Assembly: GCA_020744225.1 (NCBI GenBank)
Contig: JAGMWG010000008.1
Coordinates: 310,001-374,000 of the forward strand
DNA: 64,000 nucleotides
Origin: Paraphoma chrysanthemicola
Taxonomy: Eukaryota > Ascomycota > Dothideomycetes > Pleosporales > Phaeosphaeriaceae
Direction: 5' to 3'
Shown here: in pieces, positions 54,634 through 64,000 of the stretch
How the letters are laid out: each line of letters begins with the position of its first letter
Numbering within the stretch: the first letter of the stretch is position 1
Program-made: the position numbers and the translations under genes
The notes under the pieces: model-generated
What the model was told of the DNA's origin: nothing
The model's input: the letters and a program-made list of their open reading frames with translations, nothing else
Databases searched by the model: none

Positions 54634-55409
54634 ATGTCGAACCTCATTGACGCGGACGCGGGCACGGAGCGCTTTGGCGGCTACGAGGCGGAGCTGAAGC
54701 TGGTGCAGGCCGACCTCACGCAGCAGCTGGAGCAGATCAAGGAAGCGACGGGCGAACCGCGCAAGGCGGCCATCAGCAAGGCCGAGCGCGCGCTGGAGGA
54801 GGCCGAGGAGCTGATCGGGCAGATGCGCCTCGAGAAGTCCAACATCCCCGCCAACCTCAAGGCCCAGTTCAACGCGCGCTTCCGCAACTTCGAGCACGAT
54901 CTCGACGCCGCCAAGCGCAAGCTCGAGACGTACACCAACGACCGCAGCAAGCTCTTCGGCGCCCGCTACACCGACAACCCCGACACAGATGCCCAGCTCG
55001 AGCAGCGGCAGCAGCTGCTGTCCGGCACCGACCGCCTGAATCGCTCGTCAAACCGCCTGCGCGAGTCGCAGCGGATCGCCCTCGAGACAGAGCAGATTGG
55101 CGCGGGCACGCTGGGCGACCTGCACCGCCAGCGCGAGCAGATCACCAACACGCGCGAGCGCCTGCTGGAGAGCGAGACGTACACGGACCGCAGCATAAAG
55201 ACACTGCGGGGCATGGCCAGACGGTGCGTACCACCCAACCCTGCCATCGGCTGCCGTTGATCGTGAGGCATAGATGGATGCTCTGGTGACGCATGCCACA
55301 GTCTGCTAACCTGTCTCCCAGCATGGCCACGAACCGCATCATCACCATCGCCATCATTACCGTGCTCGTCCTCCTCATCATTGCCGTCATCTACAGCAAG
55401 TTCAGATGA
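54634..55409 (+). CDS. VTI1: Qb-SNARE Vti1
   Basis: Two exons: 54634-55223 and 55322-55409. The 98-nt intron has a GTGCGT donor and ACTGTCTCCCAG-type acceptor with a GCTAAC branch; 225 aa. I chose ATG 54634 (caccATGtcg), although the frame is open upstream. The N-terminal Habc-like three-helix region ('YEAELKLVQADLTQQLEQIK', 'EEAEELIGQMRLEKSNIPAN', 'FRNFEHDLDAAKRKLETYTN') is followed by a SNARE helix ('ALETEQIGAGTLGDLHRQRE', with the zero-layer Gln in the QRE segment). A C-terminal membrane anchor (RIITIAIITVLVLLIIAVIY) is encoded by exon 2. Vti1 joins SNARE complexes for Golgi-to-endosome/vacuole transport, the route also served by AP-3 (sigma gene at 14.05 kb). Confidence 0.94.
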
Positions 55410-56224
55410 CCGTACCGCACCATTGGCGTTTGAATACTGGCGTTGGGAGCATGCATGTACACTGTACGACTGGGACAAGGGGCGCAATGACATCATTCAT
55501 GTTATCAGCAATACGGCGGAAGGTCAATATGAACTTCTTCGAGCATTTGAGTGATGCCTTCCCTGGTGCTGACATGTGCTCGTGTACACTGTACACACAT
55601 CCACAGCCCGATCCGGGGAAACGCCCCGCAGAACAATATACGCAAAGGTTGGAGCCGCGCTGGGGCTCTGTGGGGGTCAACACCTCCGGCTAATATGTTG
55701 AAGTACCGACTATTGTCCCACAAAAACACTCTAAGGTCATGAACAGTGCAATCATCCATGTGAGCGTAATCGAGTTTCCACTCCTGTGGTTGTCATTACG
55801 CAGCATCGGGGCGGACAAGGTACGCCAACCTGTAGCTAATAGTAACAACAGAATACATCAAGGACAATCAGGCATCTATTTTCCAACGACAACAATATCA
55901 AGGTCACATTTCCATTAGCCCGTGCAAATCAGGGGGTGGCTGTCGAAGCTTACACCTAGTTGGAGGCGCATTGCAGCATGAAGTTCGCTCAACACATGGC
56001 TTATAAAAAGCCTCGACATTATCCACTTAAGGTTAGTTGATTGGGGTACATGGGTGACTTCTGACTTGGATGGTTGAAGGAAGTGGCCCCACTAAGATAG
56101 CGTTTGCTCACTGAGGTATGTATTGCGTCGTGTGCTTGTGCCGTGGCACTACCGTAGACATATCAACAGGTCGCAACGTCCTCTCCAGGACAGCGCTCCG
56201 AAGAACACTTCTCAGAACTTCAGC
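55410..56224. other. Intergenic, 815 bp
   Basis: VTI1 3' flank and promoter of the DUF1996 gene (TATA box at 56002). A GTATGT at about 56115 and CTTCAG just before the ATG could bound a 5'-UTR intron of about 109 nt. Confidence 0.45.
56002..56009 (+). promoter_or_regulatory. TATA box (TATAAAAA)
   Basis: A TATAAAAA sequence lies 223 bp upstream of the DUF1996 gene ATG. The distance fits if the leader contains the possible 56115-56223 intron. Confidence 0.5.
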
Positions 56225-57387
56225 ATGTTTCGAAACTGTATCGCGGTGCTGGCGCTTGTTGCCCCAGGCCATGCACTGATCCGATTTGGATGCTCTCAGC
56301 TGGTCGTCGACCGCCTTGACCCTCTAGTCGAGCCAGGGAACACACCGAGCGCACATTTACACCAGATAATCGGTGGAAATTCTTTCGTGCCTGATATGCG
56401 TCCCGAGGTGATGGATCCTGCGAAGCTGTCTACTTGCACCACATGCCAGCCCGCAGACGACTTCAGTAATTACTGGACAGCGCCCGTTTACGCGAGGGCT
56501 CGGAACGGAACGTACCGACGGGTTCCCCAGAAGGGCAATGCTGGGTTCGAAGAGCAGAACGGAGGCATGACGGTGTACTACATGCAGAACCAGCTTGCTG
56601 ACTTCCAGCAAAAATCAAAAGTCAAGGCTTTCCAACCTGTCTGTTCCTTCTTATGCTATTCTCAGACCTGAACTAATATACCAAGGGTTTCCGTATGATC
56701 ATCGGGTCGCCGACCTCAAGCACGCGCGCTGAAGCCGACAAGTTTCCCCAGTTGACATACACGTGCCTCCAGGATATGGGCACCCGCTTCCCAGAGACGA
56801 AAGACTTCCCCAAGAAACCGTGCCCAGCTGGCATCATGGTCAATCTGCGTTTTCCTACGTAAGTCGATCCTGGAGTAGTACAAGGCGGTTCTGACACGCC
56901 TAGATGCTGGGACGGCAAGAACCTCGATTCGCCAGATCATATGGCTCACATGACCTATCCCGTGAGCGGCACCTTTGAATCTCAAGGGTCATGTCCTGCC
57001 TCCCATCCTGTGCGTATGCCACAACTCATGTTCGAGGTCATCTATGAAACCAAAGAGTTCAATGATCCGGCCTTTTGGCCGGAAGATGGCAGCCAGCCGT
57101 TTGTCTACTCATTTGGCGACCAGACCGGCTATGCGAACCATGGTGACTACCTATTCGGGTGGAAGGACGATTCTCTGCAGAAAATTATGGACGAAGAATG
57201 CTACGTGGGCTGCTCGTCGATGAAGACCCAGAGCATACAGGCGATGAATTCGTGTTCAGTCCCAAGAAAAGTAGACGAAAACATCGGCGACACCACATGT
57301 GAGTTTGTTTCGAAACTCTTCGTTGATAGATGTTAATACCTCGTGACAGGGCTTACAGCTCTGCCTGGACAACGCCATGATGAGTGA
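56225..57387 (+). CDS. Secreted DUF1996 protein
   Basis: Four exons: 56225-56638, 56686-56858, 56904-57298 and 57350-57387; introns of 47, 45 and 51 nt; 339 aa. The signal peptide is 'MFRNCIAVLALVAPGHALI'. The family landmarks follow: 'RFGCSQLVVDRLDPLVEPGN', 'SAHLHQIIGGNSF' (the conserved H-x-H), 'STCTTCQPADDFSNYWTAPV', and 'YYMQNQ'. Exon 2-3 provide 'GFRMIIGSPTSST' and 'CWDGKNLDSPDHMAHMTYPV'; exon 4 ends 'TWLTALPGQRHDE'. DUF1996 proteins are secreted fungal proteins, sometimes fused to WSC domains, of unproven catalytic role. Here there is no WSC tail. Intron 1 has a rare GTCTGT donor but a good GAACTAAT branch. Confidence 0.9.
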
Positions 57388-57917
57388 CCCATGGCATTCT
57401 AATACGCCGCCTGATTGTTTCCCGTACTCTCTCTGTGTAGCCGAAACTACCTTGAGATGTCCATAGCCGCTTGCCTGCTTGGTGTATCGATATCTACGCG
57501 ATTGTTGTGCAGTGGACCTTTGGTATATGGAGGCAAGGTACATAGTTCGATCCGCAGGGCCCCAATAAACAACTTTCTACACCTAGCCCTTAGTCGACGT
57601 GCTCACTATTGTGGTGATGTGTGATATTCTTCCATTCGAGGGGGCTGTCTATCCTCGGAGCGCTGTGCCGTTGCCCATCTGTTCTTCGCGATTTGGGAAA
57701 GCCCTGAAGGACAGGCTGGATGTTCATAAATGACGAGCGAGGTGCATTGGAGCCGTTGGAGCGGTGTGGCTTGACTCCTGTTGCTCACTTGCGCTGTGAT
57801 ATTGCTGCTGCCTGTGCAACCGCACTTTGGCGAGGAGTCTGGTGCGACATGATTTGCCCGTTGAGTCTCCAGCCGGAGATTACCCAGCGCGCCGCCCCGC
57901 CGCGGTCCAAGCCCCAT

Positions 57918-58083
57918 CACGTGCTGCTAGCGTGCCAAGCTGTTGCCTGGCGTCGCTCGCCCATAAATTTCTCGCGCGCCTCCCGCACCCTCTTTTTTTC
58001 TTCTTTATCTAAGTGCTCGGGCTTTACGCTTACCAGTGAAGATTCGTCTGAGGTAGCGTTTTTGCTAGTTGAAAACTACAACT
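57918..58083 (+). promoter_or_regulatory. Promoter-like segment without a recognised gene
   Basis: A CACGTG E-box (57918-57923), CCATAAATTT (57961-57970) and a C/T-rich run (about 57980-58010) occur in order, as in fungal core promoters. 75 bp later an ATG (58084) opens a 37-codon frame. Confidence 0.3.
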
Positions 58084-58197
58084 ATGACCGCTCCAGTTGG
58101 CCTTCGGGTCGGCTGGGAATTTTTGACACATACTCAGTACGCAACTGTGCTTTTCGTTGATTTTTGCGGCTTCGCTGCAAGGTTGAAGAAGAGTTGA
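58084..58197 (+). CDS. Possible small ORF, 37 aa
   Basis: The ATG at 58084 opens a 37-residue frame (MTAPVGLRVGWEFLTHTQ..., ending FAARLKKS). Its TGA (58195-58197) overlaps by one base the ATG (58197) of another frame of 98 codons. It could be a true small protein, the first exon of a spliced gene, or an upstream ORF. The evidence is the promoter-like sequence just upstream and an ordered aromatic/hydrophobic composition. Family not recognised. Confidence 0.2.
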   Translation: MTAPVGLRVGWEFLTHTQYATVLFVDFCGFAARLKKS

Positions 58198-61007
58198 TGC
58201 ACAACAACAGCCGACTGCAAACACCCAGGTCTCGCCTGCTGCATGCGTACAAGACCGACGTTCCGGCCGACGACGTGATCGAGCGCGATCGTGGCTGCCC
58301 GCTTGCCATCTGTGCGTACAAGTCCCCCACATCTGCAACAAAGCCCGAGAGCACTGCTCCGCCGCCATGTGTATACGTCGCCCTTGCATCATCCTACCTT
58401 TCTGTCGCACGAGACTGTCATTGTGTCCTCGCAAACGGTGTGGTCTCCGCGGCAACCTTCCGCACTATGAGGCCTATCTTCTCGACATAGGCACCGGTAC
58501 GCGTCAATGGCACAGGCATGGGCCTGTCGGTCTCGATTTCACAGGAGGACCCACCTACCACCTGCTCTCGCGAGCGCGGTGCGGATATCCGACGATCCGC
58601 AATGATTGCTTGGTTTTTTTTTCCCAGGCACACCCAAGGGCGGTCAAGCAACAGAATGAACGCAAACTTGACGGCAGACCATCCACTAGACGCATTGAAA
58701 GCACCTCTACACAACGAAGAGAGCTAAGTGCAAACATCCTGGAGGTAGACGTCCGTCATGACCACTCAGTGCGCATCAACTGGTGGTTGCGAATGATCAT
58801 GGCGACACGCTCAATTCAATAAGAGGCATCGACTAAGTGCGCAACGGCACAGATTCTTGTCCTTCCAGCATGTCCGCAATTCTGCAATCCACATTTGCCA
58901 CTCGACCTCTGGACGTCGAGCACGACCGTGCAAACAAGCAATACAACAAGGGCCGAATGCAATGGAGTCTGGGACACTCCACTGGCAAGTTTGTTTCAGC
59001 GGTGACATGAGGCATAGTTTGTCCAGTTCTTCTTTCGGACTCAAGTCGCGACACAGACCTTAGTAGCGTGCTACCAACTTAAGCGGCGTCACACTCTAAG
59101 GCTATGGTCGAAGATCGCCTTGGTCATGCCTCGACATGCGCTTGAAAGGGCCACTGCGCGAAGGTTCAGGAAGGTGTAGTACCATGATGCAGCTACCAGG
59201 TCCGCCAACAGCTGTATTGGTGCAAGTGTAGGCACGGTCGAAGTGGTCCACAATGCCAGCCTACTTCTACTTAGCTCTGCACATGCTTGTGGTGCGGCTC
59301 GTTCCCTGCCGTTCCACCACAAAAGTGTAATATCAGTAGCGCTTACAGGATTGCCGTTGTCAATTCGTACAGCCACGGCGTGGCAACCAGCGAGCCTACT
59401 CGTGTCCCTCCTTCGACATGCCTTGCACGACTGCGGCATTGAGGCCGCAAAGGGTAAAACACGTATCCTGTTCCCTTGGGATCACTTGACAGGCATTGTG
59501 TCTGTAGCGGCCTCATATATCCGATGGACACAATAATTATCGCGTTCGTTGTGTCAATCGACCCCGATGACGAAGGATCGTCGTGCTTTCTGCGTGCTGC
59601 GAAGCATGTTGCGTAGACTTCTAGGTATTCTTTCAGGTGTGCGAAGATGATGTGTTGGGACATTGTTTCACCTACCGATTGTGAGGCCCCTTCAGTGTCG
59701 CTCCATAGATTTTGGCTGCGTGCTCGACAGCTGGCGCTGCTGAGGTTAATGATCATGGCACAATTGGTGACCCGGCTCTCCAATCGATTAAGTTCGTCGC
59801 CAATTGTACGCTACTAGGGCAGTCGCGGCAGTATTACACTGCTTAGCGAGCTTCCCAACGGACACTGTCAGCGCAATGGCGAACTTCATAGTGCCCATAT
59901 TGAAGGAATCGACAATCCGCTTGCACACGATGAGCGAATGCGTCCGGGTCCGGTCTGCTACCTCAATCATGTCCTGTGGAGCAGTTACCGCTGCCTGAGG
60001 TAGTGTTTCATTTTGGTTCGAGATGTGTAGAACTTGCATTTAGACCAACTTGGAGCAGTCAAAGGTGCACAGAGCCAGTTCGGCTGTGATCTGCGCCAGG
60101 GGACCACTTGGCATGTGCGTGCTTCTCCCCGCACCCTGCAGGACGCCCTTCAAAGTATCCCTTTTGGGAATACACCCGTCAACTTCGTCCAATCCCGGAC
60201 ATCCACTCACAACCTGGTGCGTTAGACTCATGGCGGTGGAGTTTGAGGTTTACGCCTACCCCGTCGGCTCCAGCAACGCTTACCCATTTTTGTGCGCGCG
60301 AGTCAAGTACGCCACACGACTGTCAAGAGCGGCACCTAGTCACTAGGCCGTCACATAGGACGGTCATGCATCATCTGCTTCACCGGCGTCGCCAGTTCGC
60401 AGAGTCGGGAGCTTCTCTAGCCCTACATGGCCTGTGCTCGCCTGGACTTTGCGCCTGCAAAACTCAATCAAGGTCATAGCCGCAACATCTTAGCCCCTTG
60501 CCATCACCTGTAAGGCGTAAGTCGCTATGACTTCTCACCTTCACCAATCACCGTCATTTCGGCACGGCTGGTGGCTCCCCTCGATTCGCACCCTGCAACT
60601 GCCGTCACGCGGGCAATGCCAGTGCGAACTATTCTCCAGAGTGGAGGCCGTCGATTGCGCAAATAGCTTTGCGATGTGCCAATTGAGGTTGCATTGTTCG
60701 AAACATGCGGTCCACCTCAGGCTAGCGCCAGGAGCTTGCCCCGTGGTAAGTATCGAGCTTCGCTCAGGCTCGGTTTGTGGTCCTTACATGCTGCTCCTCA
60801 GCTCAATACACTCCTGTCATACTGTTTTCTGCTGCTGATTGCATTTCCACGTCCTTGGCCGTCCTTCCGTACGCCAACGATCACTTTGGCAAGCCTCCGG
60901 TGTCGACTGTATCATCACGACCATGTACGTGGACGCTGAAGGCTGACGTTCTCTCTTGATCTACACCTGTCATCTTGTGGACAGACGTCTTATTCGTATA
61001 CCCCACC

Positions 61008-62630
61008 ATGGACATCAACGACCATAACACTTCACCTGCTGGCATTCAGGTGAATACGGTTGTACTCACATTCACTCTCGTGGCAGGACTCGTTGTATTC
61101 TTGCGTCTCTTTACTCGTCTACTGCTCAGTAGAATGGTCGGCTTGGAGGACTTATGCATTTGTATCGCTATGGTAAGTAACCCTTTCGGTGTCTTGTTGT
61201 AATATCCTCCTGATTACACCCAGACGCTATCACTTGTCCTCACTGTCAAAACCTCTGAGCAGGTAATGCATGGCCTCGGAAGACCCCAGTCAGAGCTAAG
61301 CAAGGACGAGCGCTTGACATTCCTGAAGGTATGTACCACTTCGCTTGATTTCATTGTCATTCGCACTAGTCTTGATTGCATGTACTCCGTCAGACGAAGT
61401 TGAAGGCCTCCGTAGTAGGGATGGCATTGCTAGGACGCATCGATGCACTGATTAAGGCATTGACAATATGGCAGGCTTTCTGGATCAACCTCTGGATATA
61501 CTCAATCGCACTTACCATCATCAAAGTTTCGATCTTGATCCAGTATCTGCGGATTTTTCCAGTCCGGCGCTTCCAAAAGTACTGCTTCCTTGTTCTTGGA
61601 GTCGTTATCGCTTATGGTTCTTGGACTGTCTTTGGAAACATATTCTTGTGTAGCCCGATCGCTTCTTTCTGGGACAAGTCTATTAACAGTAACGGCCATT
61701 GTATAGATCGTATGGTAGTGTGGTTCGCCAACGCTGGCGTGAACATCGCCCTGGACATGATTATATTTCTGCTGCCGTGGCCTCTTACTCGAACACTTCA
61801 AATCTCCAAGCGCCAGAGACGGGGTTTGTTCTTGATGTTTGGTCTCAGTGCCAGGTTGGTAACTTCAGGCACCTAATGCCATCTTCATGAGCTAATTTCT
61901 TATCAGTGTTGCCACTGTATCAGTCATTCGGCTCTACTCCCTGCACGAGGTTACCAAAAGCGATGACCTCCCTTTCGATAGTCCCGCTTTCGCAACCCTT
62001 TCAGCAGTGGAGGTTAATGTGGGAATCATATGCGCATGTCTACCTGCTATGAGGCCACTGCTTGCTCGAATGATGCCCGATTATTTTTCCGCGGCTGCGC
62101 AATATACCAACGTTCCCGTCATGCTTGATCTTGAACGGCAAACGCCTCGCAAACATCTTAAGAGCACACCCGACAGCACACGCGGAGTCGTAACTAGAAC
62201 CCAAAACGTGAAACCTCATACGGTTTTCGTGGTGACGCCTCAAGCTCCACGGCCTACCTTTTCGCGATCGCCTAGTGGTTACTTCTCTGTGGAAAATAGT
62301 CGGCCAAGTACGTCATCGCAAGGAGGCACACTCCTTCACTCAAGTCAGGCCAGCCATTCTCGATCTGGAAGTAACTTTTCCATCGCCATAGCTTCGGCAG
62401 AAGCGCCTCTGCACGGCCCAAGATTTCAAAGTGCCATAGACCCCCTACGGATGTCACCAATATCCCCGCCAATCGCTGCGAGGGTTTCTCATCTTCCATC
62501 CATGGTAGGACCACAGATGAGGGACCCAAACGACACCTCAGGCATGTTTAGCAGTGCGCCTCGGTCACAGACTTCAACATCGACCAAGCCACTTCCAATT
62601 ACCCCTTTTCCAGTGAATACAGGTGGCTGA
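61008..62630 (+). CDS. PTH11/rhodopsin-like integral membrane protein (fungal rhodopsin domain)
   Basis: Exons: 61008-61172, 61224-61328, 61457-61854 and 61907-62630; 463 aa. The second intron is ambiguous: with the acceptor at 61393 instead of 61456, 21 more residues (TKLKASVVGM...) are kept; the shorter form aligns better with family spacing. Seven hydrophobic segments: 'TVVLTFTLVAGLVVFLRLFT', 'GLEDLCICIAM/TLSLVLTV', 'AFWINLWIYSIALTIIKVSI', 'FQKYCFLVLGVVIAYGSWTV', 'GVNIALDMIIFLLPWPLTRT', 'SVATVSVIRLYSLHE' and 'NVGIICACLPAMRPLL'. 'IKVSILIQYLRIF' and 'CSPIASFWD' are signatures of this family. The long C-terminal tail (about 190 aa) is Ser/Pro/Thr-rich and cytosolic. No CFEM domain is present. 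Such proteins are widespread in Pezizomycotina; few have known ligands. Confidence 0.88.
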
Positions 62631-64000
62631 ATGGCACTAGCGGGGGACTCATACAAGCGCACCCATCTTCATGCATGGTGGGTACATGCAGGTGTGCGAT
62701 ACTTGTAGGGCGTTCCTTGGGAATTGCCAGCTTCACTCGTTGCAGAGGCAAGAGAATTGAACTTGGCATGTATATGAACTGCAACCACTACATAGCTATA
62801 GTACCAGCGCCGCGTAATTTTTAATGATGTACGAGCATCTTGTAGCGACTGGAAATCCTCCATTTGCCACTTCATGGCAGGGTACCGGATAGTGGCACAT
62901 TGTGCTTCGCAAAGACTGTGAACTCCTATTTTCAAGATGTGTGCCGTGTCGTGCTCTTCATGCTACGCATTTCCGTGCGCGAAAGGGTCCCGAATTGTCT
63001 TATCTTGTGATTCCTTGAAGAATGCATCGACTCGGGAGCAACAGCCCTTACATGAATATTCTTGAGCGCCCATCGTGACAACACCAAATACTTCCATGAA
63101 CACTGCAAAAGTCTTCTCTCACAAAATATCGATATGATTCGCCCTACTTATGATCTTGTTCGCGTTCTTAGTTGGGAATATCAGTTTCCGATTTCCTTTT
63201 TGCCCATCGTGCTCTTGTGAGTTCCTGGTTCGGCCTTGTTGTGGGCCAGGCAGGCCAGTTCCACAGCATCTATCGCCACCAATTCTTTTGGTAACTAGCA
63301 GCTTCATCTTGGGTCTCTCCAATATTAACGCAACCTCCCATTAGAGCCATCACTGTCGTAATTGAGTCTAGCGCTCTTCCTGTGCCTAAGGGAACGTTGT
63401 CGCCGCCGTCCTCAAATAGTCAGTGAGGCCTCAGCTGCCCTATAAGCAACAAGAGTCGCAGTCCTGACACCGATATCGATAGTAGCTCCAAAGAATAGAC
63501 CTTTACTTCTTCAAAAGGACAATTTTCGACAAGCTGGTCAAAGGGCTTGTCCGTTCGTTTGTCAGATGCCCTAGGTAAGCCATCATATTTCGAAACACCG
63601 CGCGTAGCGAAAGAGGATGTAGTGACGAAAGACTGGGGTGCGGGGGCGCTTGTATGGGAACCTATACATGTCCTCCAGGAATGCAATCCGGAGGAAAGAT
63701 CTTGCACGCCTGCTTTATAGTCTTGATTCAATATGGGTATCAAGCAGTGGAGCTGATCTTGGTAGAGCTCATGCAGATTTGCCGAATCACTCGATTTGTT
63801 GTTGGTGGTGTCAGACTCGAGCCACCGGTTTGAGCCATATCGCCTGTGTCGAGCAGATTATCCTAAGTTCGGGGACGGAGACAGGACACAGCTCCATAGC
63901 CAATTGGACAGGTGTAAATGGAGGTATAGTTACAGCTTGCAGACAGGACTCGCTCTGGCCTGTTGCCTACTCTCCTAGGTCCCCTTTGCGGACAATGCTT
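62631..64000. other. Intergenic to window edge, 1370 bp
   Basis: No gene supported. A minus-strand frame of 107 codons (63420-63743) contains a folded-looking segment (FDQLVENCPFEEVKVYSLEL) and could be an exon of a gene entering from beyond the right edge. I could not confirm it. Confidence 0.4.

Larger units (their letters stand above)
57388..61007. other. Gene-poor gap, 3.6 kb
   Basis: No gene can be supported; frames are short and overlap on both strands. The most promoter-like spot is 57.90-58.08 kb (next entry). Frames at 59.2-60.9 kb are Cys/Arg/His/Ser-rich and look like noise. No repeat or mobile-element motif seen. Confidence 0.5.

Overview
The window is nuclear DNA of a filamentous ascomycete (Pezizomycotina). 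The evidence is base composition near 50% GC, genes on both strands, and about 27 inferred introns, most of them 43-65 nt with GTRNGT donors and CTAAC/CTGAC-like branch sites. The gene content is also typical: Zn2Cys6 regulator, Rrp12, exocyst Sec6, Vti1, DOCK GEF, DUF1996, DUF7587 and rhodopsin-like membrane proteins. I would guess Dothideomycetes, but the sequence alone does not prove it. I recognised no transposon, tRNA, rRNA, CRISPR or prokaryotic element.

Layout. 0-1.5 kb: a Utp5/WDR43-like ribosome-biogenesis factor. 1.9-7.6 kb: five small genes of unknown function. 8.5-8.9 kb: a short secreted GPI-anchor-type protein (minus strand, two exons). 10-15 kb: a housekeeping block of two divergent pairs, SEC6/DPH3 and frataxin/AP-3 sigma. 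15.5-16.4 kb: a secreted CE1 acetylxylan esterase. 16.7-18.0 kb: two more orphan genes. 18.4-22.6 kb: mitochondrial ribosomal protein uL30m, a DUF7587-like protein, an unknown basic protein and a Ctr copper transporter. 23.8-30.1 kb: a DOCK-family Rho-type GEF of about 2,030-2,060 residues. 30.5-34.4 kb: RRP12.

34.7-53.9 kb is an accessory, metabolism-rich stretch: alpha/beta hydrolase, quercetinase-type bicupin, Ure2p-like glutathione S-transferase, cytochrome P450, short-chain dehydrogenase, a 4.7-kb gap with no convincing gene, a Zn2Cys6 regulator and an FAD amine-oxidase-like enzyme. This could be a small catabolic or detoxification cluster for aromatic or flavonoid compounds, which is an inference from gene content. 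54.6-55.4 kb: Vti1 SNARE. 56.2-57.4 kb: secreted DUF1996 protein. 57.4-61.0 kb: a second gene-poor gap. 61.0-62.6 kb: a PTH11/rhodopsin-like membrane protein. The last 1.4 kb holds no gene I can support.

Exon coordinates were worked out by eye from splice motifs, frame continuity and protein-family continuity, so they need transcript support.
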